Origin: Prevotellaceae bacterium UBA1743
Lineage (GTDB): Bacteria; Bacteroidota; Bacteroidia; Bacteroidales; Bacteroidaceae
Assembly: GCA_002314945.1 (NCBI GenBank)
Contig: DCHV01000067.1
Location: 1 to 64,000 of the forward strand
Reading direction: 5' to 3'
Length of the DNA stretch: 64,000 bases
The notes under the pieces were generated by a model. The model saw nothing but the letters and a program-made list of their open reading frames with translations, was not told the origin of the DNA and ran no database searches. Shown here piece after piece: positions 38,298 to 45,980 of this stretch. The position numbers and the translations under genes were made by a program. Numbering within the stretch: position 1 is the stretch's first letter; each line of letters starts with the position of its first letter.

Positions 38298-40565
38298 ATG
38301 ATAAAGATTATGAAAAGAAAATCTATAATTAGTCTGCTTATCTTTTGCATGGGTTTGGGAATGATAACAACCTCATGTGAAGATATGCTGTCACCCGATA
38401 GCGAGCGCCATTCATATAAAGTGGCTGAAGATACCCTGTATAGTTATTGGGGTATTCTGAAGTCGCTTCAGGGTGTGGCCGAGAAATATGTGATTCTGGG
38501 TGAGTGCCGTGGCGATATGATTCAGGGTACTGGTTATGTAAGCGATACAATCAAGGCGCTGATGAATTTCGGTCTTGATGGCTATGCTGACAAGATAAAG
38601 GATGGTTCTTGTGTATATACGTGTGCATCCGACTATTATCACATCATCAATAGTTGTAATGCATATTTGGCACAATGTGATACAATGCGTATCACTGGTA
38701 CCAACGAGAAGTATATGATTTACGAGTATGCTCAGGTTGAGGCTATTCGCGCATGGACCTATTTGCAACTTGTTCAAGTGTATGGTGAGGTTCCTTTCTA
38801 TTTGGAGCCAATGCTTACTACTGACAAGATCAATGCTTTCATGAGTGACCCCAATAAGACTATGGTTAATGCGAGCAATCTTGCAGATAAGTTGGAAGCT
38901 AAGTTGCTGAAGGTTGAACCCTACGAATTGTATGGTTCAGAAGGTTATGAACAATATGTATTCCCTCAGTACGAAACCTACGGATACACCACCAAGGTGT
39001 GCGATGCTACCAAGTGTATGTTCCCCATCAGTCTTGTTTTGGGTGACTTGTATCTACTGAAGGGTGATACTGAGTCCTGCAAGAAGGCTGCTCAGCATTA
39101 CTTCACCTATCTGAATACAACAAAGGCTGGTCCTCTGATTTCGGATGATTATTATTGTTCAGCTATGGTTTCTGAAGGCGTTGACAAGCCTTTTTACCTT
39201 AATTCGGGCAGAAACCCCTACAATGAGAAGAGTGAGGTGTCAAAATCATCCGAGGCAATTACCTGCATCCCCAGTAATACCAATAAGAACTGGGGCGTTG
39301 TATTGCGTGATATCAACCGCCTCTTTGGCTATACTGCCAACATCTCTGTTGGTGTTAGTTCTGGTAATGAGGTTGCTTCTATCTCATTGACTCAGAATTT
39401 CGAACGTGAGTTGACTGCCAGCAAGCAGTTCTATGCTCTATGTGACTCTCAGAAATATGAGGTTTATATCGGAACCAAGGAAACTCCTATGACCAAGATG
39501 GTGGTATTACCTGGAGTTGGCGATGCACGTCGTTACTGGGCACCCGAGTATGCACAACGCGATGGTGAAACTACTATTTATGGTAATTTTGTGAACAAAC
39601 AGAATCCAAGTGGTGTTATGCAGGTTGGTGGTGATGATGCTTCTTACTATTCTGGTACAAGTTTCTCTCAGGTATATCCAGTTATCTATCGTAAGGCTCA
39701 GATTTGGCTGCGCTATGCCGAGGCAATCAACCGTGCAGGATATCCCAGTATGGCGTTTGCGGTCCTCAAGAATGGTCTCTGCAACAACGAGACTTGGTTC
39801 CCTGATGCAAACAACGATTACCAGGCTGTTACTGATACAACTGATTGGTATTACATTGATGGTGCTGATACGTTGATTCATAAAACTGACAAGAATGATT
39901 TCTTGGCAGAGATAGAACAACTTGATGGTGCAGATATTGCAAAAGTCTTTGTTGATGTTGATACTGTGGGCTTCTTCAACTATCCTGAAGAGACCTCTCC
40001 TGCAGTATGCTATTACATAGATCGTCGTGAAGTTAAGAAGAACGACACGTTTGTCAATTTCAAGACCAACAACATGCGTGCATCTTCTCCACTTATTCCC
40101 ATACAGTGGAAGACCGATATCTATTCAAGAACGACACTTAGCGAGAGCTATCCCTCCGTATCCAGCAATGCAGACAATACGCATAATATCACCATTGGTA
40201 TTCACCAGCGTGGTTGCGGTCGTATTGCTTACGATGACCGTCAGAGTAGTTTCAATTACGTTGATAAGGTTATTGAGAAAGCAGCTGCTAACGGAAAGAC
40301 TCTTACCAAGGAAGATATTTACAGCGGCAATTTCGACAATGATGTTCAGAATGCTGTCGAGGATCTGATCGTCGATGAAATGGGCTTGGAGTTGGCTTTC
40401 GAAGGAACTCGCTTCTTCGACTTGAGCCGTGTTGCTCTGCGTCGTAATGACCCCAGTTACTTTGCATCCCGCGTGGCTATGCGTAAGGGTAGCCTCGACA
40501 ATGCAATGTACACTCAGTTGCTGAATACCAAGAATTGGTACCTTCCCCTTCCCACCAACGATTAA
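38298..40565 (+). CDS. SusD/RagB-family surface lipoprotein 2
   Basis: A 755-residue protein, longer than the usual 500-650. The lipoprotein signal is GMITTSCEDM (lipobox TSC). SusD features are VEAIRAWTYLQLVQVYGEVP and VDEMGLELAFEGTRFFDLSR near the C-terminus. It is the lid partner of transporter 2. The extra length appears as insertions in the middle third (about residues 300-560). A strong terminator follows at 40594-40623, closing the two sets. An alternative start at 38310 keeps the signal peptide. Confidence 0.9.
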   Translation: MIKIMKRKSIISLLIFCMGLGMITTSCEDMLSPDSERHSYKVAEDTLYSYWGILKSLQGVAEKYVILGECRGDMIQGTGYVSDTIKALMNFGLDGYADKIKDGSCVYTCASDYYHIINSCNAYLAQCDTMRITGTNEKYMIYEYAQVEAIRAWTYLQLVQVYGEVPFYLEPMLTTDKINAFMSDPNKTMVNASNLADKLEAKLLKVEPYELYGSEGYEQYVFPQYETYGYTTKVCDATKCMFPISLVLGDLYLLKGDTESCKKAAQHYFTYLNTTKAGPLISDDYYCSAMVSEGVDKPFYLNSGRNPYNEKSEVSKSSEAITCIPSNTNKNWGVVLRDINRLFGYTANISVGVSSGNEVASISLTQNFERELTASKQFYALCDSQKYEVYIGTKETPMTKMVVLPGVGDARRYWAPEYAQRDGETTIYGNFVNKQNPSGVMQVGGDDASYYSGTSFSQVYPVIYRKAQIWLRYAEAINRAGYPSMAFAVLKNGLCNNETWFPDANNDYQAVTDTTDWYYIDGADTLIHKTDKNDFLAEIEQLDGADIAKVFVDVDTVGFFNYPEETSPAVCYYIDRREVKKNDTFVNFKTNNMRASSPLIPIQWKTDIYSRTTLSESYPSVSSNADNTHNITIGIHQRGCGRIAYDDRQSSFNYVDKVIEKAAANGKTLTKEDIYSGNFDNDVQNAVEDLIVDEMGLELAFEGTRFFDLSRVALRRNDPSYFASRVAMRKGSLDNAMYTQLLNTKNWYLPLPTND

Positions 40566-40593
40566 GGGATAGTATCGTTTTATAAAAACAATT

Positions 40594-40623
40594 CAAGGGC
40601 GTGTCCATAGTGACACGCCCTTG
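40594..40623 (+). terminator. Rho-independent terminator after SusD 2
   Basis: A perfect 12-bp stem, CAAGGGCGTGTC (40594-40605) and GACACGCCCTTG (40612-40623), with a 6-base loop, followed by TTTCG. It lies 28 bases after the SusD 2 stop. Confidence 0.8.
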
Positions 40624-40695
40624 TTTCGTAGATGCACAGTAATCATTCCAAAGTAACCGTCGGATGATTATGGCAATCCCTGGATTGTAGGTGTT

Positions 40696-40750
40696 CGGTA
40701 ACCCTTCGATAACCCTTCGTGTTATCCCGCATGAACTACGGAAGTATGCG
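40696..40750. repeat. 11-bp periodic CG-anchored intergenic array (array B)
   Basis: The region 40624-41052 holds no gene. CG dinucleotides lie at 40696, 40707, 40718, 40728, 40739 and 40749 (spacings 11, 11, 10, 11, 10). Two units are almost identical, GTAACCCTTCG and ATAACCCTTCG. It leads directly into the long inverted repeat that begins at 40755. Confidence 0.55.
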
Positions 40751-40754
40751 TATC

Positions 40755-40882
40755 CCTTTTTTGCTGAAATTATTGAAATTATTGAAATTCAGAAATCATG
40801 ACAAACGAAATGTGTCTTTTGTCAAAATGTCAATAGAAGGGGACACGATTTCAATAATTTCAATAATTTCACCGAAAAAAGG
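40755..40882. repeat. Long inverted repeat built from a 9-bp tandem unit (GAAATTATT)
   Basis: The left arm 40755-40788 and right arm 40848-40882 pair over about 33 of 35 bases, with 24 perfect (40765-40788 against 40848-40871). Each arm is a tandem of the 9-mer GAAATTATT, reading AATAATTTC on the right. The loop contains a smaller inverted pair TGACAAA (40799-40805) and TTTGTCA (40818-40824). Function unknown. Confidence 0.75.
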
Positions 40883-40981
40883 ACACGCACATCATCCTGT
40901 CAATCCTGCAGAACCAATTCCTGATGTTTTCTTTTGAGTTCAGACATGCAAGGGCGTGCATAATTTGCACACCAACTGTAA

Positions 40982-41016
40982 CGTAGGTATTACGAATCTA
41001 TTGCGAACGGATTGCG
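40982..41016. repeat. 11-bp periodic CG-anchored intergenic array (array C)
   Basis: CG dinucleotides lie at 40982, 40993, 41004 and 41015, exactly 11 apart; the next unit has GCA at the expected place. Units such as ATTGCGAACGG and ATTGCGAAGGA are close to direct repeats and share CGAAGGAT with array A (6922-6929). The array ends about 35 bases from the stop of the minus-strand glycosidase-like gene. Confidence 0.55.
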
Positions 41017-41052
41017 AAGGATTTGCAGCTGAAAAAATTACAGTTCCAACCT

Positions 41053-42861
41053 CTATTCAGAGAATACGTAATTGAATCGGGCTCCTGGTGCTACATCGCC
41101 ATTTACGTAGAAGTCCATGAGATTGCCTTCGTCCTGCATGTTGTCGCTCCATTTGAACTCGAAATTGAGCGTCTTGTCTTGTTGTTGTAACAGGGCGCGT
41201 GGAATGCGTAGCATCATTTGGTTGTTATGTACCTTCATCTTTGCTGTACCTGCGTCCTGCCATAGCCATTTGTTTAGGCGTGCTTTTTGGATATATGCAG
41301 TATTCCCTTTAGGTTGTCGATAATTGATTACATAGTCGTAGCCGTTCCATCCCGTGGACTTGTCTCGGTCGATGTCGAGGAAGAGCATCATCCAATTTGG
41401 GTCAGAGGATGGAGTTATGGCCTCTGCTGTCTCAATGAGGAAATATACATATTTGTCATCTCGAGCTACCCGTGCTTCAGTAAAATCGTTACGTCCTGTT
41501 GTGTTGATATAGTGATTGTCGCATTTGCCTCGTGCGTCCCGATGCAATGTATTACCTCGGTAGGTGGTGTAGATGGGATGTACGGAATCCCATGCCTCCC
41601 ATTCGCCCATGCCAATACTTTGGGGCTTGGAGCAGGTCTCTTGTGTCTGAGTCCCCTTGAAGCGTCTGACCTTATCCACCAGCATCATATAATAGGAGTC
41701 GCCTTTCTCGCCCCATGATTTGACGGGTTCTATATCTCGGCTACGATCCCAATCGAACATATCTACGAAAGAGAATGGTTTGCCTGTCCATCCGTCTTTC
41801 TCGAACCACATGCCGCCAATCCATTCGTTCCATCCGTCGATGAACACCGCCTTGGGGTCAAGTTCGTAGGCACGATCCCATTGCTCCTCGAAATTGGCGC
41901 CATACAAGTAATTGTCAGGTCTTGGATCAAAACCTTTGCGATAGGTATAGCTTCGGGAATGTGCCCCGGGAAGGTTGAATGCGCTACAATGTCCGTTAGT
42001 CTCCGGAGCTGCGTTTTGAGCCACACCTACCGTCACCAACTCATATTGACCTTTGTCGTCGGGATTGTAGCCATGTTGTGGATAATTCTCCAGCCATCCC
42101 CATTGCATGGAGTAATTGGGATTAGGCCCATTGACATAGTCAGGTTGGCCGGGGCGGAATGTGAAGAAGTCTCGTATGGCTCGGTCGGTAGGAGAGTCCG
42201 TCAGGTTGTCTGGATAAGCCATGATGCATGGTTTGCCATCCCATACGAACCATAGATTCTCATACAGATGCTTGCTGTAAATCTTTTCGTATAGATGTCG
42301 AAGTGAGATACGAGAGTCTTCAGAAGGTCCAAATGGAAGCATAAAACCGATGCGTGGTACCTTTACTCCCTCTTTCTGTGCCTTATCCCAAGCAAACATT
42401 AGAGAGTCTGTCGATTCGTCCCAAGTGAGATGGCCGTTGGTGCAATCAAACATTACAGCATCCACTCCTGCATCAGCCAAAAGTTCGGCATGCTTTCGCA
42501 AGACCCATGTGTCGGTGGTCATATAGTAGCCAAATAGTGGCTCGTCCCAATAGAAATCATTTCTGGAACGTTTTTCGTGCCATGCAGGATGGTTGCTGTC
42601 GTGGATGGCTTCTGGATAATCACGTAGAATTTCGTGAATGTTTTTCACCTCTTTTCCTGGTTGGTCGATATTGTTGTGCCATGTCCAGTAGAAGAGTATG
42701 ACAGTTTTATCTTGTTCTTTTGTAGGATATTGTCCCACTTTGCGCCCCAAACCATCTGTGGCTGCCCAGTAATCACTACATACATTTTGAGCATTTATTT
42801 GCCCTGCAAATCCTGCTATTGTGGCAAGGATGGAAATAATCATTTTGTGCATTGGAATCAT
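41053..42861 (-). CDS. Secreted glycosidase-like protein with C-terminal CBM9-like domain
   Basis: About 602 residues. The signal peptide (MIPMHKMIISILATIAGFAG) ends near INAQN. The main domain (residues about 30-400) looks like a TIM-barrel of the GH71/GH99-like kind: VILFYWTWHNN, LLADAGVDAVMFDCTNGH, VFIDGWNEWIGGMW. The last 150 residues (EARVARDDKYVYFLIETAEA ... MMLFLDIDRDKSTGW) resemble a CBM9/DOMON-like binding domain. Substrate is not known; the gene faces the FAS1-SusCD sets from the other strand and could act on the same glycan. Start 42861 is preferred because a -7 box lies at 42882-42889; 42876 is possible. Confidence 0.65.
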   Translation of the reverse strand: MIPMHKMIISILATIAGFAGQINAQNVCSDYWAATDGLGRKVGQYPTKEQDKTVILFYWTWHNNIDQPGKEVKNIHEILRDYPEAIHDSNHPAWHEKRSRNDFYWDEPLFGYYMTTDTWVLRKHAELLADAGVDAVMFDCTNGHLTWDESTDSLMFAWDKAQKEGVKVPRIGFMLPFGPSEDSRISLRHLYEKIYSKHLYENLWFVWDGKPCIMAYPDNLTDSPTDRAIRDFFTFRPGQPDYVNGPNPNYSMQWGWLENYPQHGYNPDDKGQYELVTVGVAQNAAPETNGHCSAFNLPGAHSRSYTYRKGFDPRPDNYLYGANFEEQWDRAYELDPKAVFIDGWNEWIGGMWFEKDGWTGKPFSFVDMFDWDRSRDIEPVKSWGEKGDSYYMMLVDKVRRFKGTQTQETCSKPQSIGMGEWEAWDSVHPIYTTYRGNTLHRDARGKCDNHYINTTGRNDFTEARVARDDKYVYFLIETAEAITPSSDPNWMMLFLDIDRDKSTGWNGYDYVINYRQPKGNTAYIQKARLNKWLWQDAGTAKMKVHNNQMMLRIPRALLQQQDKTLNFEFKWSDNMQDEGNLMDFYVNGDVAPGARFNYVFSE

Positions 42862-42881
42862 ATTTTCAGAGTTCATAGGTA

Positions 42882-42889
42882 CAAAATTA
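42882..42889 (-). promoter_or_regulatory. -7 box TAATTTTG (minus) for the glycosidase-like gene
   Basis: CAAAATTA on the plus strand, 20 bases before the start at 42861. Confidence 0.45.
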
Positions 42890-42922
42890 CACAAATGTTT
42901 TGACATTTTGCGTAATTTGACC

Positions 42923-42930
42923 TACCTTTG
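42923..42930 (+). promoter_or_regulatory. -7 box TACCTTTG for the asnA operon
   Basis: Exact TAnnTTTG match, 38 bases before the asnA ATG at 42969. It is divergent from the box at 42882. Confidence 0.55.
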
Positions 42931-42968
42931 CATATAAAAATGATATTTTGGCATTTTTAGGAAATAAT

Positions 42969-44006
42969 ATGAGTAGATTGTTTGCCCCAGAAGGATATAA
43001 ACCTTTGCTTGATTTGAATCAGACCGAATTGGCCATCAAAAAGATAAAAGACTTTTTCTTGAGTAGCCTGAGTACAGAACTCAGGTTGCGTCGTGTTACC
43101 GCCCCACTTTTTGTGTTGAAGGGACTTGGTATCAATGATGATCTGAATGGTGTGGAACGTCCCGTTACTTTCCCAATCAAAGACATGGATGATGCTTCAG
43201 CTGAGGTGGTACACAGTTTGGCTAAATGGAAACGTATTACTCTGGCCGACTATCAGATAGGGTGTGGAAAGGGTATCGTAACCGATATGAATGCTATTCG
43301 TGCAGACGAGGAGATGGACAATCTGCATAGCCTGTATGTCGATCAATGGGATTGGGAACGAGTGATGAGTGCAGATCAGCGAAATGTGAAGTTCCTCAAA
43401 AAAATCGTGAATAAAATATACGGTGCCATTTTGCGTACAGAGTTCTATATCTGTGAGACCTATCCCCAACTTGAGACCTATCTCCCAGAGGACGTGTTCT
43501 TCATTCATAGCGAGGAACTCATGCGTATGTATCCCGATAAGACACCCAAGGAACGAGAGGACTTGATTTGCCGGAAATATGGTGCTGTCTTCATTATTGG
43601 AATAGGTGGCAAACTGAGTGATGGAACGGAACATGATCTCAGGGCTCCAGATTATGATGACTGGAGCACGCCCAACGAAGAGGGCTTCTTAGGTCTAAAT
43701 GGTGATTTGCTGATTTGGTATCCTGTACTGAATCGTAGTGTGGAACTCAGCAGTATGGGGATTCGCGTGGATAGGGAGGCTCTGCTCCGTCAGTTGGCTT
43801 TGCAAGGCAAGGAGGAACGCACGGAACTCTATTTCCACAAGCGTCTGTTGGAGGGTACGCTTCCACTAAGTATTGGAGGTGGCATAGGACAGAGTCGTCT
43901 ATGCATGATTCTGCTCCACAAAGCACATGTAGGTGAGACTCAAGCCAGCATCTGGCCGGATGAGATGCGTAGCGAATGTATGAATTCTGGAATTATCCTG
44001 ATTTGA
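42969..44006 (+). CDS. asnA: Aspartate-ammonia ligase
   Basis: Makes asparagine from aspartate and ammonia with ATP, through an aspartyl-AMP intermediate; it is related to class II aminoacyl-tRNA synthetases. The 345 residues are close to E. coli AsnA (330). Characteristic parts are LRRVTAPLFVLKGLGINDDL, VERPVTFPIKD, DQWDWERVM and the C-terminal motif 3-like LPLSIGGGIGQSRLCM. The start MSRLFAPEGYKP at 42969 is preferred to an upstream in-frame codon at 42948. An amidase gene follows after 6 bases. Confidence 0.94.
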   Translation: MSRLFAPEGYKPLLDLNQTELAIKKIKDFFLSSLSTELRLRRVTAPLFVLKGLGINDDLNGVERPVTFPIKDMDDASAEVVHSLAKWKRITLADYQIGCGKGIVTDMNAIRADEEMDNLHSLYVDQWDWERVMSADQRNVKFLKKIVNKIYGAILRTEFYICETYPQLETYLPEDVFFIHSEELMRMYPDKTPKEREDLICRKYGAVFIIGIGGKLSDGTEHDLRAPDYDDWSTPNEEGFLGLNGDLLIWYPVLNRSVELSSMGIRVDREALLRQLALQGKEERTELYFHKRLLEGTLPLSIGGGIGQSRLCMILLHKAHVGETQASIWPDEMRSECMNSGIILI

Positions 44007-44012
44007 TAAACT

Positions 44013-44762
44013 ATGACAAGCGCCGTGAAAAGAATATGTATGCTGACTCTCTTGATATGCCTTTGTGGCGCGAGTCAAGCATTCACTTTGGTGATTGATG
44101 CAGGGCATGGTGGCAAGGATGCTGGTGCACTGGGGAAGAAATGCAAGGAAAAGAACATAAATTTGGCAGTAGCCTTGGCTTTTGGCCAACTGGTAGAGAA
44201 AAACTGCCCTGATGTGAAAGTCGTATATACCCGCAAGTCAGACACCTTTGTGCAACTTGACCAACGTGCCAATATTGCAAACAAAGCCAAGGCCGACCTC
44301 TTCATTAGCATTCATACCAATAGTACTGCTAAACGTACAGGTGTGCAAGGGACTGAGACATACACTTTGGGTATGCACAAGGCTACCGAAAATCTGGAAG
44401 TGGCCATGCGTGAGAATAGTGTTATCACTTTGGAGAGTGGGTATAAGCAACGTTATGAGGGATTTGATCCCAAAAGTAGCGAGAGTTATATCATTTTCGA
44501 ACTGATGCAGGACCAAAATATGGAGAGAAGCGTCAAACTGGCAAAACTGATTCAGAAGCAATTCCGAAATAATGCAGGACGAAAGGATCGTGGCGTATAT
44601 CAGGCGGGATTCCTCGTCTTGCGCGAGACAAGTATGCCCAGCGCCCTTGTGGAGTTGGGATATATCAACAACTCAGCCGAGGAGACGTACCTTAATTCCA
44701 AAAATGGAGTGTCTGCCATGGCCAAGAGTATCTACAACGCTTTTGTGGCATATCGTAAATAA
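44013..44762 (+). CDS. N-acetylmuramoyl-L-alanine amidase (Amidase_3)
   Basis: Cleaves the amide between MurNAc and the peptide of peptidoglycan, in the periplasm, during cell separation or recycling. The 249 residues include a signal peptide (to about residue 23, SQAF). The zinc site lies in VIDAGHGGKDAGA (His) with the downstream Glu in KEKNINLAVA, SIHTNS (His) and the catalytic Glu in ALVELGYINN. It has no LysM or AMIN domain. Its location with the MCE protein suggests an envelope operon. Confidence 0.9.
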   Translation: MTSAVKRICMLTLLICLCGASQAFTLVIDAGHGGKDAGALGKKCKEKNINLAVALAFGQLVEKNCPDVKVVYTRKSDTFVQLDQRANIANKAKADLFISIHTNSTAKRTGVQGTETYTLGMHKATENLEVAMRENSVITLESGYKQRYEGFDPKSSESYIIFELMQDQNMERSVKLAKLIQKQFRNNAGRKDRGVYQAGFLVLRETSMPSALVELGYINNSAEETYLNSKNGVSAMAKSIYNAFVAYRK

Positions 44763-44768
44763 TCACCT

Positions 44769-45647
44769 ATGAAGAAAGAATTGAAGATTGGATTAGCTGG
44801 AGTGGTGGCTGTCGTCATCTTGTTTCTTGGCGTCAAGTTTCTCAAGGGTGAAAGCTTGTTCCATTCCAAGAATGTGTATTACATCAGTTTCCAGAATGCC
44901 AAGGGCTTGGTCAAAAGCAGTTCAGTATATGCCGATGGATACAATGTCGGAATCGTAAGCGACATCCTGTACGATTATACACAACCAGGAAAAGTGCTTG
45001 TGGAAGTGTCGGTCGATAAGTCTTTGCGTATCCCCAAGGGAAGTAGTGCACGACTGGATGAGGCAGTATTGGGAGGTTGTACGATGAATCTGTTGCTGGC
45101 CACCAACCTGACAGATTCGTATCAACCCGAAGATACGATTCCCGGAAGTGACGACAATGGATTGATAGGTAAGGCCTCGGCTATGTTGCCTCAGGTAGAG
45201 CAAGTGGTGGCTCGAGTGGATACACTTATTGCCACGCTGAACCGACTTGTTGCAGACCCCAATCTCCCTTCGATTATCCAACATACAGAAAATGTGACAC
45301 AACAGCTGGAGAAAAGCACCCACCATTTGAACCATCTTTTGACCGACGACTTGCCTAAGTTGACAGAAACGTACAATCATGCAGGCGAAAATATTGTATC
45401 TTTGACAGGAAAGATAGATCGGTTGGATTTGCAATGTACTATGGATAGCGTGAATGCTACATTGGGAAGCATACATCAGATGATGGATCAATTGCGCAAC
45501 CCAGAAGGTACGTTAGGAATGATGCTCAATGACCCTTCCCTCTATCGGAACCTTAATCATACCGTCCAAAGTGCAGACAGTCTGATGACGGATTTGAAGG
45601 CTTCTCCCAAACGTTATGTCCATTTCTCTCTCTTCGGGAGGAAATGA
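44769..45647 (+). CDS. MlaD/MCE-family lipid transport protein
   Basis: A 292-residue protein anchored by an N-terminal membrane helix (about 8-26), then an MCE domain at about 36-115 (YYISFQNAKGLVKSSSVYAD, GYNVGIVSDILYD, SARLDEAVLGGC). A long helical tail follows (about 140-280). MCE proteins form hexameric rings that move phospholipids between inner and outer membranes. The MlaE/MlaF partners are not in this window. It is the last gene of the asnA operon, with a hairpin after its stop. Confidence 0.88.
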   Translation: MKKELKIGLAGVVAVVILFLGVKFLKGESLFHSKNVYYISFQNAKGLVKSSSVYADGYNVGIVSDILYDYTQPGKVLVEVSVDKSLRIPKGSSARLDEAVLGGCTMNLLLATNLTDSYQPEDTIPGSDDNGLIGKASAMLPQVEQVVARVDTLIATLNRLVADPNLPSIIQHTENVTQQLEKSTHHLNHLLTDDLPKLTETYNHAGENIVSLTGKIDRLDLQCTMDSVNATLGSIHQMMDQLRNPEGTLGMMLNDPSLYRNLNHTVQSADSLMTDLKASPKRYVHFSLFGRK

Positions 45648-45650
45648 GGC

Positions 45651-45673
45651 TTATTTGAATATTGTTCAAATAA
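45651..45673 (+). terminator. Hairpin terminator after the MCE gene
   Basis: TTATTTGAA (45651-45659) pairs perfectly with TTCAAATAA (45665-45673) around a 5-base loop, starting 3 bases after the stop. It is AT-rich, so moderate strength. Confidence 0.5.
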
Positions 45674-45980
45674 CAAAAAGTGGAATACTCAAATGTAAAA
45701 TGCTATTATTATAGTAGTTAACAAAGAACTTTTTGTATGTGTCATATAGTTGAAATTATATATAAATAGCATATAATCAATTACTTGCTATTATATATAT
45801 CCTTTTATCAATGCTACATGTATGGTTTGTTTGAAATCCAATAGGTTAGGAACTTTTTTCTGTGAGAAAGCTAAAATGTGCCGATTTGGAAAATTAAAAA
45901 ATATGTTGGAAATTTGCACCGTTTTCGCCTCAAAAAGGTATAACAAACGACAGATTATATAAGAAAATTTGTAAAGAGCA
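45674..45980. other. AT-rich gene-free region upstream of dnaA
   Basis: About 300 bases with no reading frame of note. It has long AT runs (for example ATTATATATATCC around 45790) but no recognisable TTATCCACA DnaA box. It may contain the dnaA promoter; no exact TAnnTTTG box is present, the nearest being TATGGTTTG near 45830 with one extra base. An origin here cannot be supported from the sequence. Confidence 0.4.

Noticed and set aside
45674..45980. Replication origin upstream of dnaA
   Set aside because: No DnaA boxes found; AT-richness alone is not sufficient.
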